DNA of 64,000 nucleotides from Acidisoma sp. PAMC 29798 (GTDB taxonomy: Bacteria; Pseudomonadota; Alphaproteobacteria; Acetobacterales; Acetobacteraceae): the NCBI RefSeq assembly GCF_030252425.1, contig NZ_CP126994.1, positions 682,001 to 746,000 of the forward strand. Reading direction: 5' to 3'. Below, piece after piece: positions 18,295 to 26,367 of the stretch (its first letter is position 1; each line of letters opens with the position of its first letter). Both the position numbers and the translations under genes were made by a program. The notes beneath the pieces were generated by a model. The model saw nothing but the letters and a program-made list of their open reading frames with translations, was not told the DNA's origin and did no database searches.

Positions 18295-19236
18295 TTAAAG
18301 CGTCTCCACCACGAAGACCTTGTCATGCGTCGCGACATGCACGACGCCCTCGGTCGTGACCCAGCCGCGATACATGCCGTCCGTATTGTAAGGCACCACG
18401 AGGCGCCCTTGGCCATCGATCGCCACGATGCCGGCGCCGATGCCGTGTCGGTGCAGATCCTCCATCACCACCTTATGCGCGGCCGTTGCCAGATCCTCGC
18501 CAAGATAGGCCATGCGGCTGGCGATTTCGTGCCCCACGACGTGGCGGATGAAGTATTCGCCGGCACCGGTGCCCGATACCGCGCAGGTTCCATCGCGCGC
18601 ATAGGTGCCGGCCCCGATGATGGGTGTGTCGCCAACGCGCCCAGCAGGCTTGTTGGTATAGCCACCGGTCGAGGTCGCGGCGGCGAGATGGCCGTCGCGA
18701 TCCAAGGCCACTGCGCCGACGGTGCCGTGTTTTTCGCCTTCCGTCGCCGGCGTTCCCGTGCGTTCAAGGTGTTTCATGCGAACCAGCGCCTGGCGCTGAC
18801 GGTCCGTAACGAAGAAAGATGGCGCCACAACCTCCAGCCCATGGGCCTCGGCATAAGCATCGGCGGCCGGGCCTGTCAGCATCACCGTGCCCTTGCCCTC
18901 CATCAAAGCGCGCGCGAGTTTCACGGGATTGCGGGCGCGCGAGACGGCGCTGACGGCACCCGCGCCGAGACTTGCACCATCCATGATGGAGGCGTCGAGC
19001 GCCGCTACGCCGTCTATATTGAGGGCCGCGCCGTAGCCGGCGTTGAAATGAGGCGACTCCTCCATCACCACGACGGCGGCTTCCACAGCCGCCACGGCGC
19101 TGCCACCAGTCTGGAGCACCCGCCAGCCGGCGCGCAAAGCCTCAATCAGGTCCGCCCGCGCCGCTGCCCACTGCGCGTCACTGAGTTCGGTGCGGGCCAT
19201 GACACCGCAACCGCCGTGAATACCAAGGGCGATCAT
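18295..19236 (-). CDS. Isoaspartyl peptidase / plant-type L-asparaginase
   Basis: A 313-residue N-terminal nucleophile hydrolase that self-cleaves into two chains. The catalytic Thr lies in HGTVGAVALDRDGHLAAATS, preceded by a typical linker, with the oxyanion/substrate motifs GRVGDTPIIGAGTYA and SGTGAGEYFIR downstream. The alpha-chain motif HFNAGYGAALNIDG is also intact. The family hydrolyses beta-aspartyl peptides and asparagine. It overlaps the upstream HD-hydrolase gene by 4 bp, so the two are coupled. Confidence 0.93.
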   Translation of the reverse strand: MIALGIHGGCGVMARTELSDAQWAAARADLIEALRAGWRVLQTGGSAVAAVEAAVVVMEESPHFNAGYGAALNIDGVAALDASIMDGASLGAGAVSAVSRARNPVKLARALMEGKGTVMLTGPAADAYAEAHGLEVVAPSFFVTDRQRQALVRMKHLERTGTPATEGEKHGTVGAVALDRDGHLAAATSTGGYTNKPAGRVGDTPIIGAGTYARDGTCAVSGTGAGEYFIRHVVGHEIASRMAYLGEDLATAAHKVVMEDLHRHGIGAGIVAIDGQGRLVVPYNTDGMYRGWVTTEGVVHVATHDKVFVVETL

Positions 19237-19865
19237 GCAGCGACCTCAGGCATCGGTTTCAGCCAACCCATGGCGACGGCGTCGGCGAAAACGGTTTCGG
19301 CGGCGGCCCAGAGCACGGCGGAGCCATGCGCGATTTGGCTGGTGCGCGCGCGGGCGCGGCCCTCATCGACATCATAATCGGTCCAGGTACCGCCACCGAC
19401 GACGTGATTGAGCAAGATAGGCTGAAGGCGATCGCAGGCCTTAGCGAAGCGAGCGTCATTGCTGTCGGCGCTCTCGAACTCATCCCAAATGGCGCGGAAC
19501 GCAGCGCCTTGCGCAGGTGGCAGCATACCAAACAGCGTATCCGCACCCGCCTGCTCCCGTTCGGCTTGGCCGATGGCGGCTTGGGGATCATGCAACGGCG
19601 CATCCCCGGCCTCGATCTCTACAAGGTCGTGCAGAATCAGCATCTGCACGACGCGCCAGACATCCACCGGCGCCAGTGCATGCTCGGACAAGACCATCGC
19701 GAACAGGGCGAGATGCCAGGAATGTTCGGCGGTATTCTCCCGCCGGGAATCATCGGCGATGCGATTGGCACGGATCACGGTTTTGAGCCGGTCCGCTTCG
19801 ATCAGGAAGCGGAACTGTGCCGCGAGAGGCCCATCCGTTTTTGTCAGCCAAGCGGTCGATTTCAT
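19233..19865 (-). CDS. HD domain hydrolase (YfbR/HDDC2-like)
   Basis: A 210-residue metal-dependent phosphohydrolase. HD-fold residues are visible: the first His in ENTAEHSWHLALFA, the HD pair in ILHDLVEIEAGD, and a later Asp in DRLQPILLNHV. The family includes 5'-deoxynucleotidases, so it may salvage nucleoside monophosphates, though the substrate is not shown. The ATG at 19865 begins MKSTAWLTK. Its 3' end overlaps the isoaspartyl peptidase start by 4 bp. Confidence 0.85.
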   Translation of the reverse strand: MKSTAWLTKTDGPLAAQFRFLIEADRLKTVIRANRIADDSRRENTAEHSWHLALFAMVLSEHALAPVDVWRVVQMLILHDLVEIEAGDAPLHDPQAAIGQAEREQAGADTLFGMLPPAQGAAFRAIWDEFESADSNDARFAKACDRLQPILLNHVVGGGTWTDYDVDEGRARARTSQIAHGSAVLWAAAETVFADAVAMGWLKPMPEVAA

Positions 19866-19917
19866 CCGGCCCTCCGTGAAGAAGGCCGCAGTCTACGCGA
19901 TCGCTCGACAATGTCGC

Positions 19918-20814
19918 CTAGCCGGCGATGACGCCGCGATCAATGCCGCCCGGGAAAAGCGGCATGCCACCGACGTCGTCGAGATCGACCTGCCACAGCA
20001 CGCCCGCCATGTCAGGCTCCGCCGACAGGCCCAAATGGCCGCCGTCGGTGACATAGAGCGTGTTGCCGACGAAGACGCAGTTGGTCGGGACACGTCCGAC
20101 GGACAGCAGGTGCTTATAGCCACCGTCCGGCGACACGATATCGATGCCCTCGGCGATCAGGGCCGTGATGTAGAGATCGCCATTGGCCGCGACTTTCAGC
20201 CCATCCGGCTTGCCCTTTTCGGGAAGAATGCAAAGCTGCGCGATGCGGCCATCCGTGCCACGACGATTGACGGCGCCGGTATAGCTTTCGACCCAGACGA
20301 TGCTGCCATCGGCCTCGACCACAATGCCGTTGGCATAGACCGGCTCCAGCTCTTCCAGCAGGCGACCGGTGCCATTGGGGTTCATGGCGAATAGGCGTGA
20401 CCGATCCGGCCGATTGACGGGATCGAAGGGGCCGCCGGGATCAGTGAAATACAGCACACCATCCGGCCCGAAGGCGAGGTCGTTCGGTGCGCGAAGCCTG
20501 TGCCCGTCGATTTCTGTTGCCAGGATCTCGACCTTTCCCTCCGGCGTGATGCGCTGGATGCAAGGGGGGCGCTGATCCTTCGCGCGCCACGGACCGATGA
20601 CCCCGCCATTCTGGGTGACATAGCAACAGCCGTCAGTGGCCGCGAGCACGGCGTTCGGGCCGCCGCCGACATAGGCGAATTGCGACACGCCGCGCCCTTC
20701 CTCATAGACCGAGACCTGACTGCGATAGGTTTCGACGAAGATGAGGCAGCCATCGGCGAGCGGCGAGGGGCCTTCGGGCCAACCGAGCCCATCGGCAAGT
20801 TTGGTGACTTTCAT
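19918..20814 (-). CDS. SMP-30/gluconolactonase family protein (first copy)
   Basis: A 298-residue six-bladed beta-propeller lactonase. The metal-binding set of the SMP-30 family is recognisable: Glu in GLGWPEGPS, Asn in RAPNDLAFG, Asn in YANGIVV and Asp in KPDGLKV. The enzymes open aldono-lactones made by sugar dehydrogenases, here probably the SDR encoded next to it. It is 36 bp downstream of a second SMP-30 gene on the same strand. Confidence 0.88.
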   Translation of the reverse strand: MKVTKLADGLGWPEGPSPLADGCLIFVETYRSQVSVYEEGRGVSQFAYVGGGPNAVLAATDGCCYVTQNGGVIGPWRAKDQRPPCIQRITPEGKVEILATEIDGHRLRAPNDLAFGPDGVLYFTDPGGPFDPVNRPDRSRLFAMNPNGTGRLLEELEPVYANGIVVEADGSIVWVESYTGAVNRRGTDGRIAQLCILPEKGKPDGLKVAANGDLYITALIAEGIDIVSPDGGYKHLLSVGRVPTNCVFVGNTLYVTDGGHLGLSAEPDMAGVLWQVDLDDVGGMPLFPGGIDRGVIAG

Positions 20815-20850
20815 GAGGACGTCTCTCCCTTTCTTGGGATGTTCGTGTGG

Positions 20851-21753
20851 TCAGCCGGCGAAGCGTGGCTCGGGCAAACCCTTCACGCCGAGGCCATGCA
20901 CGGCATAGACGCCGCCGGCATGCGTCTCGCGCTGCGGCACGCCTTTGATCGGACGGCCCATGCTGGTGACATAGAGAATGTCGAGGTTGGGTCCGCCGAA
21001 CATGACGCTGGTCAGATTGCGCAACGGGAAGGGGATCATGCGGTCGATGCTGCCATCGGGCGCATAGCGGATGAGGCGTCCACCGAAGACATGCGCATTC
21101 CAGATATAGCCCTCGGCATCCACCGTGGAGCCATCGAAAGTTCCGGGATAGTCATAGGTATTCGTGAAGACCCGCCGATTGGAGACACCACCGGTTTCGA
21201 TATCATAATCATAGGCGTACATGATGTTGTCATAGGAATCGGCGAAGTAGAAGGTCTTGTTGTCCGGACTCCAGCACGGGCCGTTGGAGCATTTGATGCC
21301 GCTGTCGAGCCGTGTGATGGTGAGATCGGGGTCGAGGCTGTAGAGCGCCGCATTGCGCACCGGGCGCTGGCCGCGATTGGCATCCTGTCGATCATGATCG
21401 TAGGACATATAGCCCGCGACAAACCGGCCCCGCCGATCGACCTTGCCGTCGTTCAAACGATTCTCGGGCTCGTCGGCTTCCGGATCGCCGATATGGGTCA
21501 GTCGCTGCGTCTTGAAGTCATAGAGGCTGAAGCCATTGGCGAGGGCAAGAATGGCGCCGCCTTTCTCCCGCAATGCCATGGACCCGATATGCGACGGAAC
21601 GTAATAAAGCTGCACATCCGCCCCATCGGCGGTGCAACTCCAGATTTCAGCCGCCGAGCTATCGATCCAATAAAGGCGCTGTTCTTCCACGTCCCAAAGC
21701 GGCCCTTCGCCGAGATGGTTGTGGCTGTCCACCAGAAGGCGGATATCGACCAT
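20851..21753 (-). CDS. SMP-30/gluconolactonase family protein (second copy)
   Basis: A 300-residue SMP-30 lactonase with ligands in order: Glu in HLGEGPLWD, Asn in ENRLNDGKVD, Asn in CSNGPCWSPD and Asp in GTFDGSTVD. This copy is closer to the canonical gluconolactonase pattern than its neighbour. Three in-frame ATGs (21753, 21762, 21768) compete; I chose 21753, which begins MVDIRLLVDSHNHLGEG. It is divergent from the SDR gene across a 221-bp region holding a perfect palindrome. Confidence 0.85.
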   Translation of the reverse strand: MVDIRLLVDSHNHLGEGPLWDVEEQRLYWIDSSAAEIWSCTADGADVQLYYVPSHIGSMALREKGGAILALANGFSLYDFKTQRLTHIGDPEADEPENRLNDGKVDRRGRFVAGYMSYDHDRQDANRGQRPVRNAALYSLDPDLTITRLDSGIKCSNGPCWSPDNKTFYFADSYDNIMYAYDYDIETGGVSNRRVFTNTYDYPGTFDGSTVDAEGYIWNAHVFGGRLIRYAPDGSIDRMIPFPLRNLTSVMFGGPNLDILYVTSMGRPIKGVPQRETHAGGVYAVHGLGVKGLPEPRFAG

Positions 21754-21843
21754 GACCGTCATCCCCATTGTCTTTTTATGGCGCATTCGCCCATGAGCCC
21801 AGGCTTGCGGGAACGATACGCGGGTGGCCGCGCAATTCAAGCC

Positions 21844-21855
21844 CTGTGATCACAG
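21844..21855. promoter_or_regulatory. Palindrome CTGTGATCACAG, candidate GntR operator
   Basis: A perfect 12-bp palindrome in the divergent promoter between the SMP-30 gene and the SDR gene. Its GT(n4)AC core fits FadR-subfamily operators. The 14-base word GTGATCACAGATCG that includes it (21846-21859) recurs at 23521-23534 at the start of the GntR gene. Confidence 0.5.
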
Positions 21856-21974
21856 ATCGCTTATCCGTGGCATTGACGGTCGTCGCTCAGGCGTGTCAGC
21901 TTAGGCAGCAGTCCGGCGGAGATCGGACAAGCGGATGCTGCGCAGCGGCACCGACGGGAATGAGGAGCGTCACC

Positions 21975-22766
21975 ATGGATCTCGGTTTATCAGGCAAGCG
22001 TGTCGTTATCAGTGCGGGCGCCGGCGGCATCGGCCGCGTGACCGCCGAGCGGTTCCTGGCCGAGGGCGCCCGCGTCTTCGTCTGTGACGTCGATCGCGCT
22101 GCACTCAGCGCGCTGGAGGGGGTTCACCCCGATCTGAAGGCGATGGAGGCGGATGTGTCCGATTCCGCGCAGGTCAGCGCCTTCTATGATCAGGTCGAGA
22201 CGGCCTTTGGCGGCGTGGATATCCTCATCAACAATGCCGGCGTCTCGGGCCCCACCAAGATGGTGGATGCGGTGACCGATGCGGAATGGGCGCAGACCAT
22301 CGGCGTCAACGTCAACGGCTTGTTCTATATGGCGCGGCGGGCGGCGACGTTGATGAAGGCGCAGAACTTCGGCGTTATCCTCAATATGTCGTCCACGGCC
22401 GGCCGTTTGGGCATGCCGCTGCGCTCGCCCTATTCCACCAGCAAATATGCGGTGCGGGGTCTCACGGATTCCTTGGCCGTGGAACTCGGCCAATACAATA
22501 TTCGCGTCAACGCCATCATGCCCGGCCTGGTCAATGGTCCGCGCGGCCAGCGGGTGATGGAAGAACAGGCGCGTGCGCGGGGGCTGACCTACGAGGCGTA
22601 TATCCCAACGGTGCTGCATAACATCTCCATGCATAGCATGGTGGAGATGGTGGAGATCGCGGATATGGCGGTGTTCCTGGCTTCCGATCGTGCGCCGCAT
22701 GTGTCCGGCCAGTCGGTCGGGGTTTGCGGTAATTTCGAGAGTTACCGCTCACCACCTGAGGTTTGA
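21975..22766 (+). CDS. SDR family oxidoreductase
   Basis: A 263-residue classical short-chain dehydrogenase. The NAD(P) loop is GAGGIG near residue 15, with the acidic FVCDVDRA at the end of strand 2 suggesting NAD preference, then NNAGVSG and the catalytic Ser/Tyr/Lys set (LNMSSTAGRLG, PYSTSKYAV). Its likely role is oxidising a sugar or sugar acid to a lactone for the neighbouring SMP-30 lactonases. The ATG at 21975 follows TGAGGAGCG. It ends one base before the convergent GntR gene. Confidence 0.9.
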   Translation: MDLGLSGKRVVISAGAGGIGRVTAERFLAEGARVFVCDVDRAALSALEGVHPDLKAMEADVSDSAQVSAFYDQVETAFGGVDILINNAGVSGPTKMVDAVTDAEWAQTIGVNVNGLFYMARRAATLMKAQNFGVILNMSSTAGRLGMPLRSPYSTSKYAVRGLTDSLAVELGQYNIRVNAIMPGLVNGPRGQRVMEEQARARGLTYEAYIPTVLHNISMHSMVEMVEIADMAVFLASDRAPHVSGQSVGVCGNFESYRSPPEV

Positions 22767-23558
22767 TCACGCCGCCATCGCGACGGTCCGCCGTCGCTTC
22801 TTCGCGGGCGGGGTGAGGAGCTTCATCGCCGAACTCGCCATCTGCTCAATATCGGCGATGAGGGCGCGCGCCGCAGCATTGGCGTCGCGACGCGCCATGG
22901 CACGGATCAATCGGTCATGCGAGACGGCGCCTCGGCGAAACAGATCCCGCGCCTCCGGCGACCCGCGCAGAACCGTAGACAGATATGGGCCGCTGCGCAG
23001 CCACAGCATGTCGATGAATTCGAGAAGTTGCGGTGAGGCGGCAGCCGTGTAGATGGCGAAATGGAATTCCTGGTTCGCCCGGAGGATCTCGTCATTCGAC
23101 TCGCCGGCGCGCACTGCATCCTGCATTTGCGCATTGAGTGCTGTCAGGCGCGCGACGAAAGCGGCGTTGGATGCGCCGGCCGCCAAACGGGCCGCCATGC
23201 CTTCCAGCGCCACGCGCACACGGGTGAGTTCAGCGAGGCGATCGAGCGTCATTGGCACGACTTGAAATGAGCGGTTCGGCACCTGCACCAGCGCGCCTTC
23301 GACGATCAGGCGCCGCAGTGCCTCCCGCACCGGCATTTCGCTGGTGCCGACGGCACGGGCGAGGGCGCGGACCGTCATCGACTGGCCAGAGACCAGCCGG
23401 CCTTGCTGCAAAGCGCTGCGAAGTTCGCGGTAGACGCGTTCCTGCACCGTCGTGACGTCGATCGCGGTGACTTTCGGGATCAACCCTTCTGCTCCTGCAA
23501 GCAAATCCACTGTGTCATCCGTGATCACAGATCGAACATCGTTGACGACATCCTCCAT
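22767..23558 (-). CDS. GntR family regulator, FCD type
   Basis: A 263-residue FadR-subfamily regulator. The winged-helix domain spans about residues 30-95 (VYRELRSALQQGRLVSGQ, VGTSEMPVREALRRLIVEGAL), followed by the helical FCD ligand domain with putative metal-binding residues in EFHFAIYTAA and HDRLIRAM. It probably controls the flanking sugar-acid genes and ABC importer in response to a carboxylate. The ATG is at 23558, with the importer divergent 96 bp away. A basic C-terminal tail (KKRRRTVAMAA) is unusual. Confidence 0.88.
   Translation of the reverse strand: MEDVVNDVRSVITDDTVDLLAGAEGLIPKVTAIDVTTVQERVYRELRSALQQGRLVSGQSMTVRALARAVGTSEMPVREALRRLIVEGALVQVPNRSFQVVPMTLDRLAELTRVRVALEGMAARLAAGASNAAFVARLTALNAQMQDAVRAGESNDEILRANQEFHFAIYTAAASPQLLEFIDMLWLRSGPYLSTVLRGSPEARDLFRRGAVSHDRLIRAMARRDANAAARALIADIEQMASSAMKLLTPPAKKRRRTVAMAA
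23521..23528. promoter_or_regulatory. Second GTGATCAC site at the GntR start
   Basis: GTGATCAC, followed by AGATCG as at 21846-21859, lies inside the first codons of the GntR gene and about 127 bp upstream of the importer gene. It may allow autoregulation and importer control. Confidence 0.4.
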
Positions 23559-23654
23559 GTATGATGTGGTATGGGCAATAGCAAATTCGTGCGGCGTCCA
23601 AGCGCTCCACGAAAACGCCAACAACAACCCGAAAAATCGGGAGAGGGGGAAACC

Positions 23655-24818
23655 ATGGTCCAATGCAAGGTCCGAAACCGCAAAAGCCTGCACAAGACGA
23701 TCCTTCGTGCCTTATTGCCGGCCGCAATCGGTTTCGGTGCGCTCGCGACCGTGGCAACGCCGAGCCCGGCGGCCGCGAAGAAGTTCAAGATTTTCTTGAG
23801 CATGAGCTATATCGGCAATGACTGGCAGGCGGAGGCCGAGAACGAGATTCGCGCCCTTGCCGCGTCATCCTCCATGAAGGACAAGGTCGATCTGCGCATT
23901 CAGGTCGCCGGGCCGAATGCCCAGCGCCAAATCCAGCAGATCAACAGCATGGTGCAAGCCGGCGCCGACGCCATTCTGGTCTATCCGATTTCGCCGACGG
24001 CGCTGAATGCGGTGGTCAAGGAAGCCTGTTCGCGCCATGTCATCGTGGCGGCTTACGACTCCGTCATCTCCGAGCCCTGCGCTTACAACTTCCATATCGA
24101 CCAGCGTCTGTGGGGCCAGAACCAAGCCAATTGGCTGGTCAAGGAACTGAACGGCAAGGGCAATATCGTCATCATCAGCGGCGTGCCCGGAACCTCCGTC
24201 GATCTTCTGCGCAAGCAGGGTGAGCAAGATGTGCTCAAGAACTATCCCAATATCCATGTCGTCGCCCAGGCCAATGGCATGTGGAGTCAGGCCGTGGCCC
24301 GCACCGAACTTTCCAAGATCATCGCGACGCATCCCTGGACCGGGATTGACGGCGTCATGATGCAGGCGGGTTGCTATACGGCGAATTCAATGCAGATCGA
24401 GGCTGGCATTGCGGTGGATAAAGTTCGTCCCTGCGGTGGTGAAGCCTCCAATGGCGGCCGCATTCAAATGTTGCCGGTCGGTACCAAGGTCGATGGTGCC
24501 AATGGCACCTATCGTCCCATGGGCGCGCGTCGTACATCCTCCGGCTCACAGAACTTCTCAGGCGCTCTGGCGCTCAAGGGTGTCGTCGCGAAGCTGGAAG
24601 GCGGAACCATTCCGCAACTCACCGTCATTCCGCAAGCGCTTGTGACCAACGATAATATCAAACTCTGCCAGACCGGAAGCTGGGCGGAGATGAAGGCGGG
24701 TTGCAACGTCTTCCAGCCCTCGCTCATCTCCAATCCCGGTTGGTTCGCCTCGATCTATTCGCCGGACGTGCCGGAAGTGGGCGTGCAGGGCGCCTTGACC
24801 GGCAAGCCCGAGCAGTAA
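23655..24818 (+). CDS. Sugar ABC transporter periplasmic binding protein
   Basis: A 387-residue RbsB-like (Peripla_BP_4) substrate-binding protein with a signal peptide of about 40 residues ending ATPSPAAA. The mature part has the type I fold pattern: FLSMSYIGNDWQAEAENEI, then QQINSMVQAGADAILVYP, VIVAAYDSVIS, and GNIVIISGVPGTS. Four or more Cys residues (CAYNF, GCYTANS, PCGGEA, LCQTG, GCNVF) are more than most homologues carry and may form disulfides. The ATG at 23655 follows GAGAGGGGGAA. It is the first gene of an importer operon. Confidence 0.9.
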   Translation: MVQCKVRNRKSLHKTILRALLPAAIGFGALATVATPSPAAAKKFKIFLSMSYIGNDWQAEAENEIRALAASSSMKDKVDLRIQVAGPNAQRQIQQINSMVQAGADAILVYPISPTALNAVVKEACSRHVIVAAYDSVISEPCAYNFHIDQRLWGQNQANWLVKELNGKGNIVIISGVPGTSVDLLRKQGEQDVLKNYPNIHVVAQANGMWSQAVARTELSKIIATHPWTGIDGVMMQAGCYTANSMQIEAGIAVDKVRPCGGEASNGGRIQMLPVGTKVDGANGTYRPMGARRTSSGSQNFSGALALKGVVAKLEGGTIPQLTVIPQALVTNDNIKLCQTGSWAEMKAGCNVFQPSLISNPGWFASIYSPDVPEVGVQGALTGKPEQ

Positions 24819-24822
24819 ATCC

Positions 24823-26367
24823 ATGACGGCTGAGATTGCCATCGCTGTCGAGAGCGTGCGGAAAGCCTATGGTGCGACCGTCGCGCTCGACGGCATGTCT
24901 TTCTCGGTGCAGGCTGGGACTGTGCATGCGCTGCTCGGTGAGAACGGCGCCGGCAAGTCCACCACCGTCAAGATGCTCAGCGGTTTGGTGCAGCCAGATG
25001 CCGGCAGCTTGCGGGTCTTTGGCGAGGCCTGCAAGCTGCGCTCGCCGCGTCAGGCGCAGGCCCTGGGCATCCAGACCGCTTTTCAGGAAATGACGCAGAT
25101 CCGCGACCTCACGGTCGCGGAGAATATGCTGCTGCTGTATGAGCCGGTGTCCGTCCTCGGGCAGTTACGCAAACGCGAAGGGCTGCGGCTGGTCGAGGCG
25201 CATCTTGCCGCGATGGGGTTGGGGGAGATCGATCCGCGCCGGGGGATGACGGAGCTGGCGTTATCCGCGCGCCAGAAGGTGGAGATCGCGCGCGCCGTTT
25301 TCCGCAAGCCGCGTATCCTGCTTTTGGATGAGCCGACATCCACACTGTCCGGCCGCGACATCGATTGGCTCGGCCATGTCATCGACGGCCTGAAGGCGCA
25401 GGGCATTACGATCATCTTCATCTCCCACCGCATGCCGGAAGTGCGGTTGTTCTGCGAAAACCTCACGGTGCTGCGCAATGGCCGCGATGTGGGCAGTGGG
25501 CGTGTGGCGGAGGTGCGTGACGACGACCTCATTCAGATGATCATTGGCCGCTCCCTGGACGCGACCTTTCCGCCGCGCATCTCGACCCTCGTGCCGGAGG
25601 CGATTCCCGCGCTGGCGGTCAAGGGTCTGCATGTCGGGAACAGGGTGCGAGACGTGTCCTTTGCGCTGGCACCCGGTGAAGTCCTGGGCATTGCCGGTCT
25701 TCAGGGCATGGGGCAGTTGGATGTGTTTCTCGCCTGTTTCGGGGCGGCGCAACCTTCGGCGGGCGGGATCGAGGTTGCCGGCAAACCAGTGATGCTGTCC
25801 TCGCCCGAGGATGCCGTTCGCGCGCGGATTGGCATCAGCATGGTGCCGGAGGATCGCAAGACCGAAGCGCTGCTGCTGAAGCTTGACGGTCAGAGCAATG
25901 TCGCACTGCCGACCCTGGATCGGCGTGCGCGGTTCGGCTTCATCGACAAGACGGCGGAGGCGGCCGAGGTCGCCCGGGTGCTGGACGTGGTCCAGGTGCA
26001 GGAGCGGGCGCTTTATACGCGCGTCTCGGCCTTCAGCGGCGGCAATCAGCAGAAGATCGCCATCGCGAAATGGCTGCTCGCGGAAAGCCGCGTCATGTTG
26101 ATGTACGACCCCACACGCGGCGTCGATGTCGGGACCAAGCATGAAATCTACGTCTTGATCAGGGACTTCGCCAAGGCTGGCGGCGCCGTGCTGTTCTGTT
26201 CCAGTGAAATTCCCGAATTGGTCAATCTCTGCGACCGTGTCCTCGTGATGTATGCCGGGCAGGTCGTCTGCGAATTGCGCGGCGATGGGATCGACGAGGA
26301 AAGCATCATGCGCCCGGCCCTGGGCGGCGCCGACGCGCCGGCGCGGGTTTTGGAGGCGGTGGCCTGA
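24823..26367 (+). CDS. Sugar ABC transporter ATPase (RbsA/MglA type, two NBDs)
   Basis: A 514-residue protein with tandem nucleotide-binding domains. NBD1 has Walker A GENGAGKSTT, signature LSARQKVEIARA and Walker B ILLLDEPTS. NBD2 has a degenerate Walker A region (GIAGLQGMGQL), signature FSGGNQQKIAIAKWL and DPTRGVDVGTK, as is normal for ribose/galactose-type importers. It energises uptake through the fused permease whose ATG overlaps its stop (TGATG). Confidence 0.93.
   Translation: MTAEIAIAVESVRKAYGATVALDGMSFSVQAGTVHALLGENGAGKSTTVKMLSGLVQPDAGSLRVFGEACKLRSPRQAQALGIQTAFQEMTQIRDLTVAENMLLLYEPVSVLGQLRKREGLRLVEAHLAAMGLGEIDPRRGMTELALSARQKVEIARAVFRKPRILLLDEPTSTLSGRDIDWLGHVIDGLKAQGITIIFISHRMPEVRLFCENLTVLRNGRDVGSGRVAEVRDDDLIQMIIGRSLDATFPPRISTLVPEAIPALAVKGLHVGNRVRDVSFALAPGEVLGIAGLQGMGQLDVFLACFGAAQPSAGGIEVAGKPVMLSSPEDAVRARIGISMVPEDRKTEALLLKLDGQSNVALPTLDRRARFGFIDKTAEAAEVARVLDVVQVQERALYTRVSAFSGGNQQKIAIAKWLLAESRVMLMYDPTRGVDVGTKHEIYVLIRDFAKAGGAVLFCSSEIPELVNLCDRVLVMYAGQVVCELRGDGIDEESIMRPALGGADAPARVLEAVA

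Noticed and set aside
17992-19377. Plus-strand frame of 461 codons across the glycosyltransferase and peptidase genes
   Set aside because: Shadow of two minus-strand genes with clear active sites.
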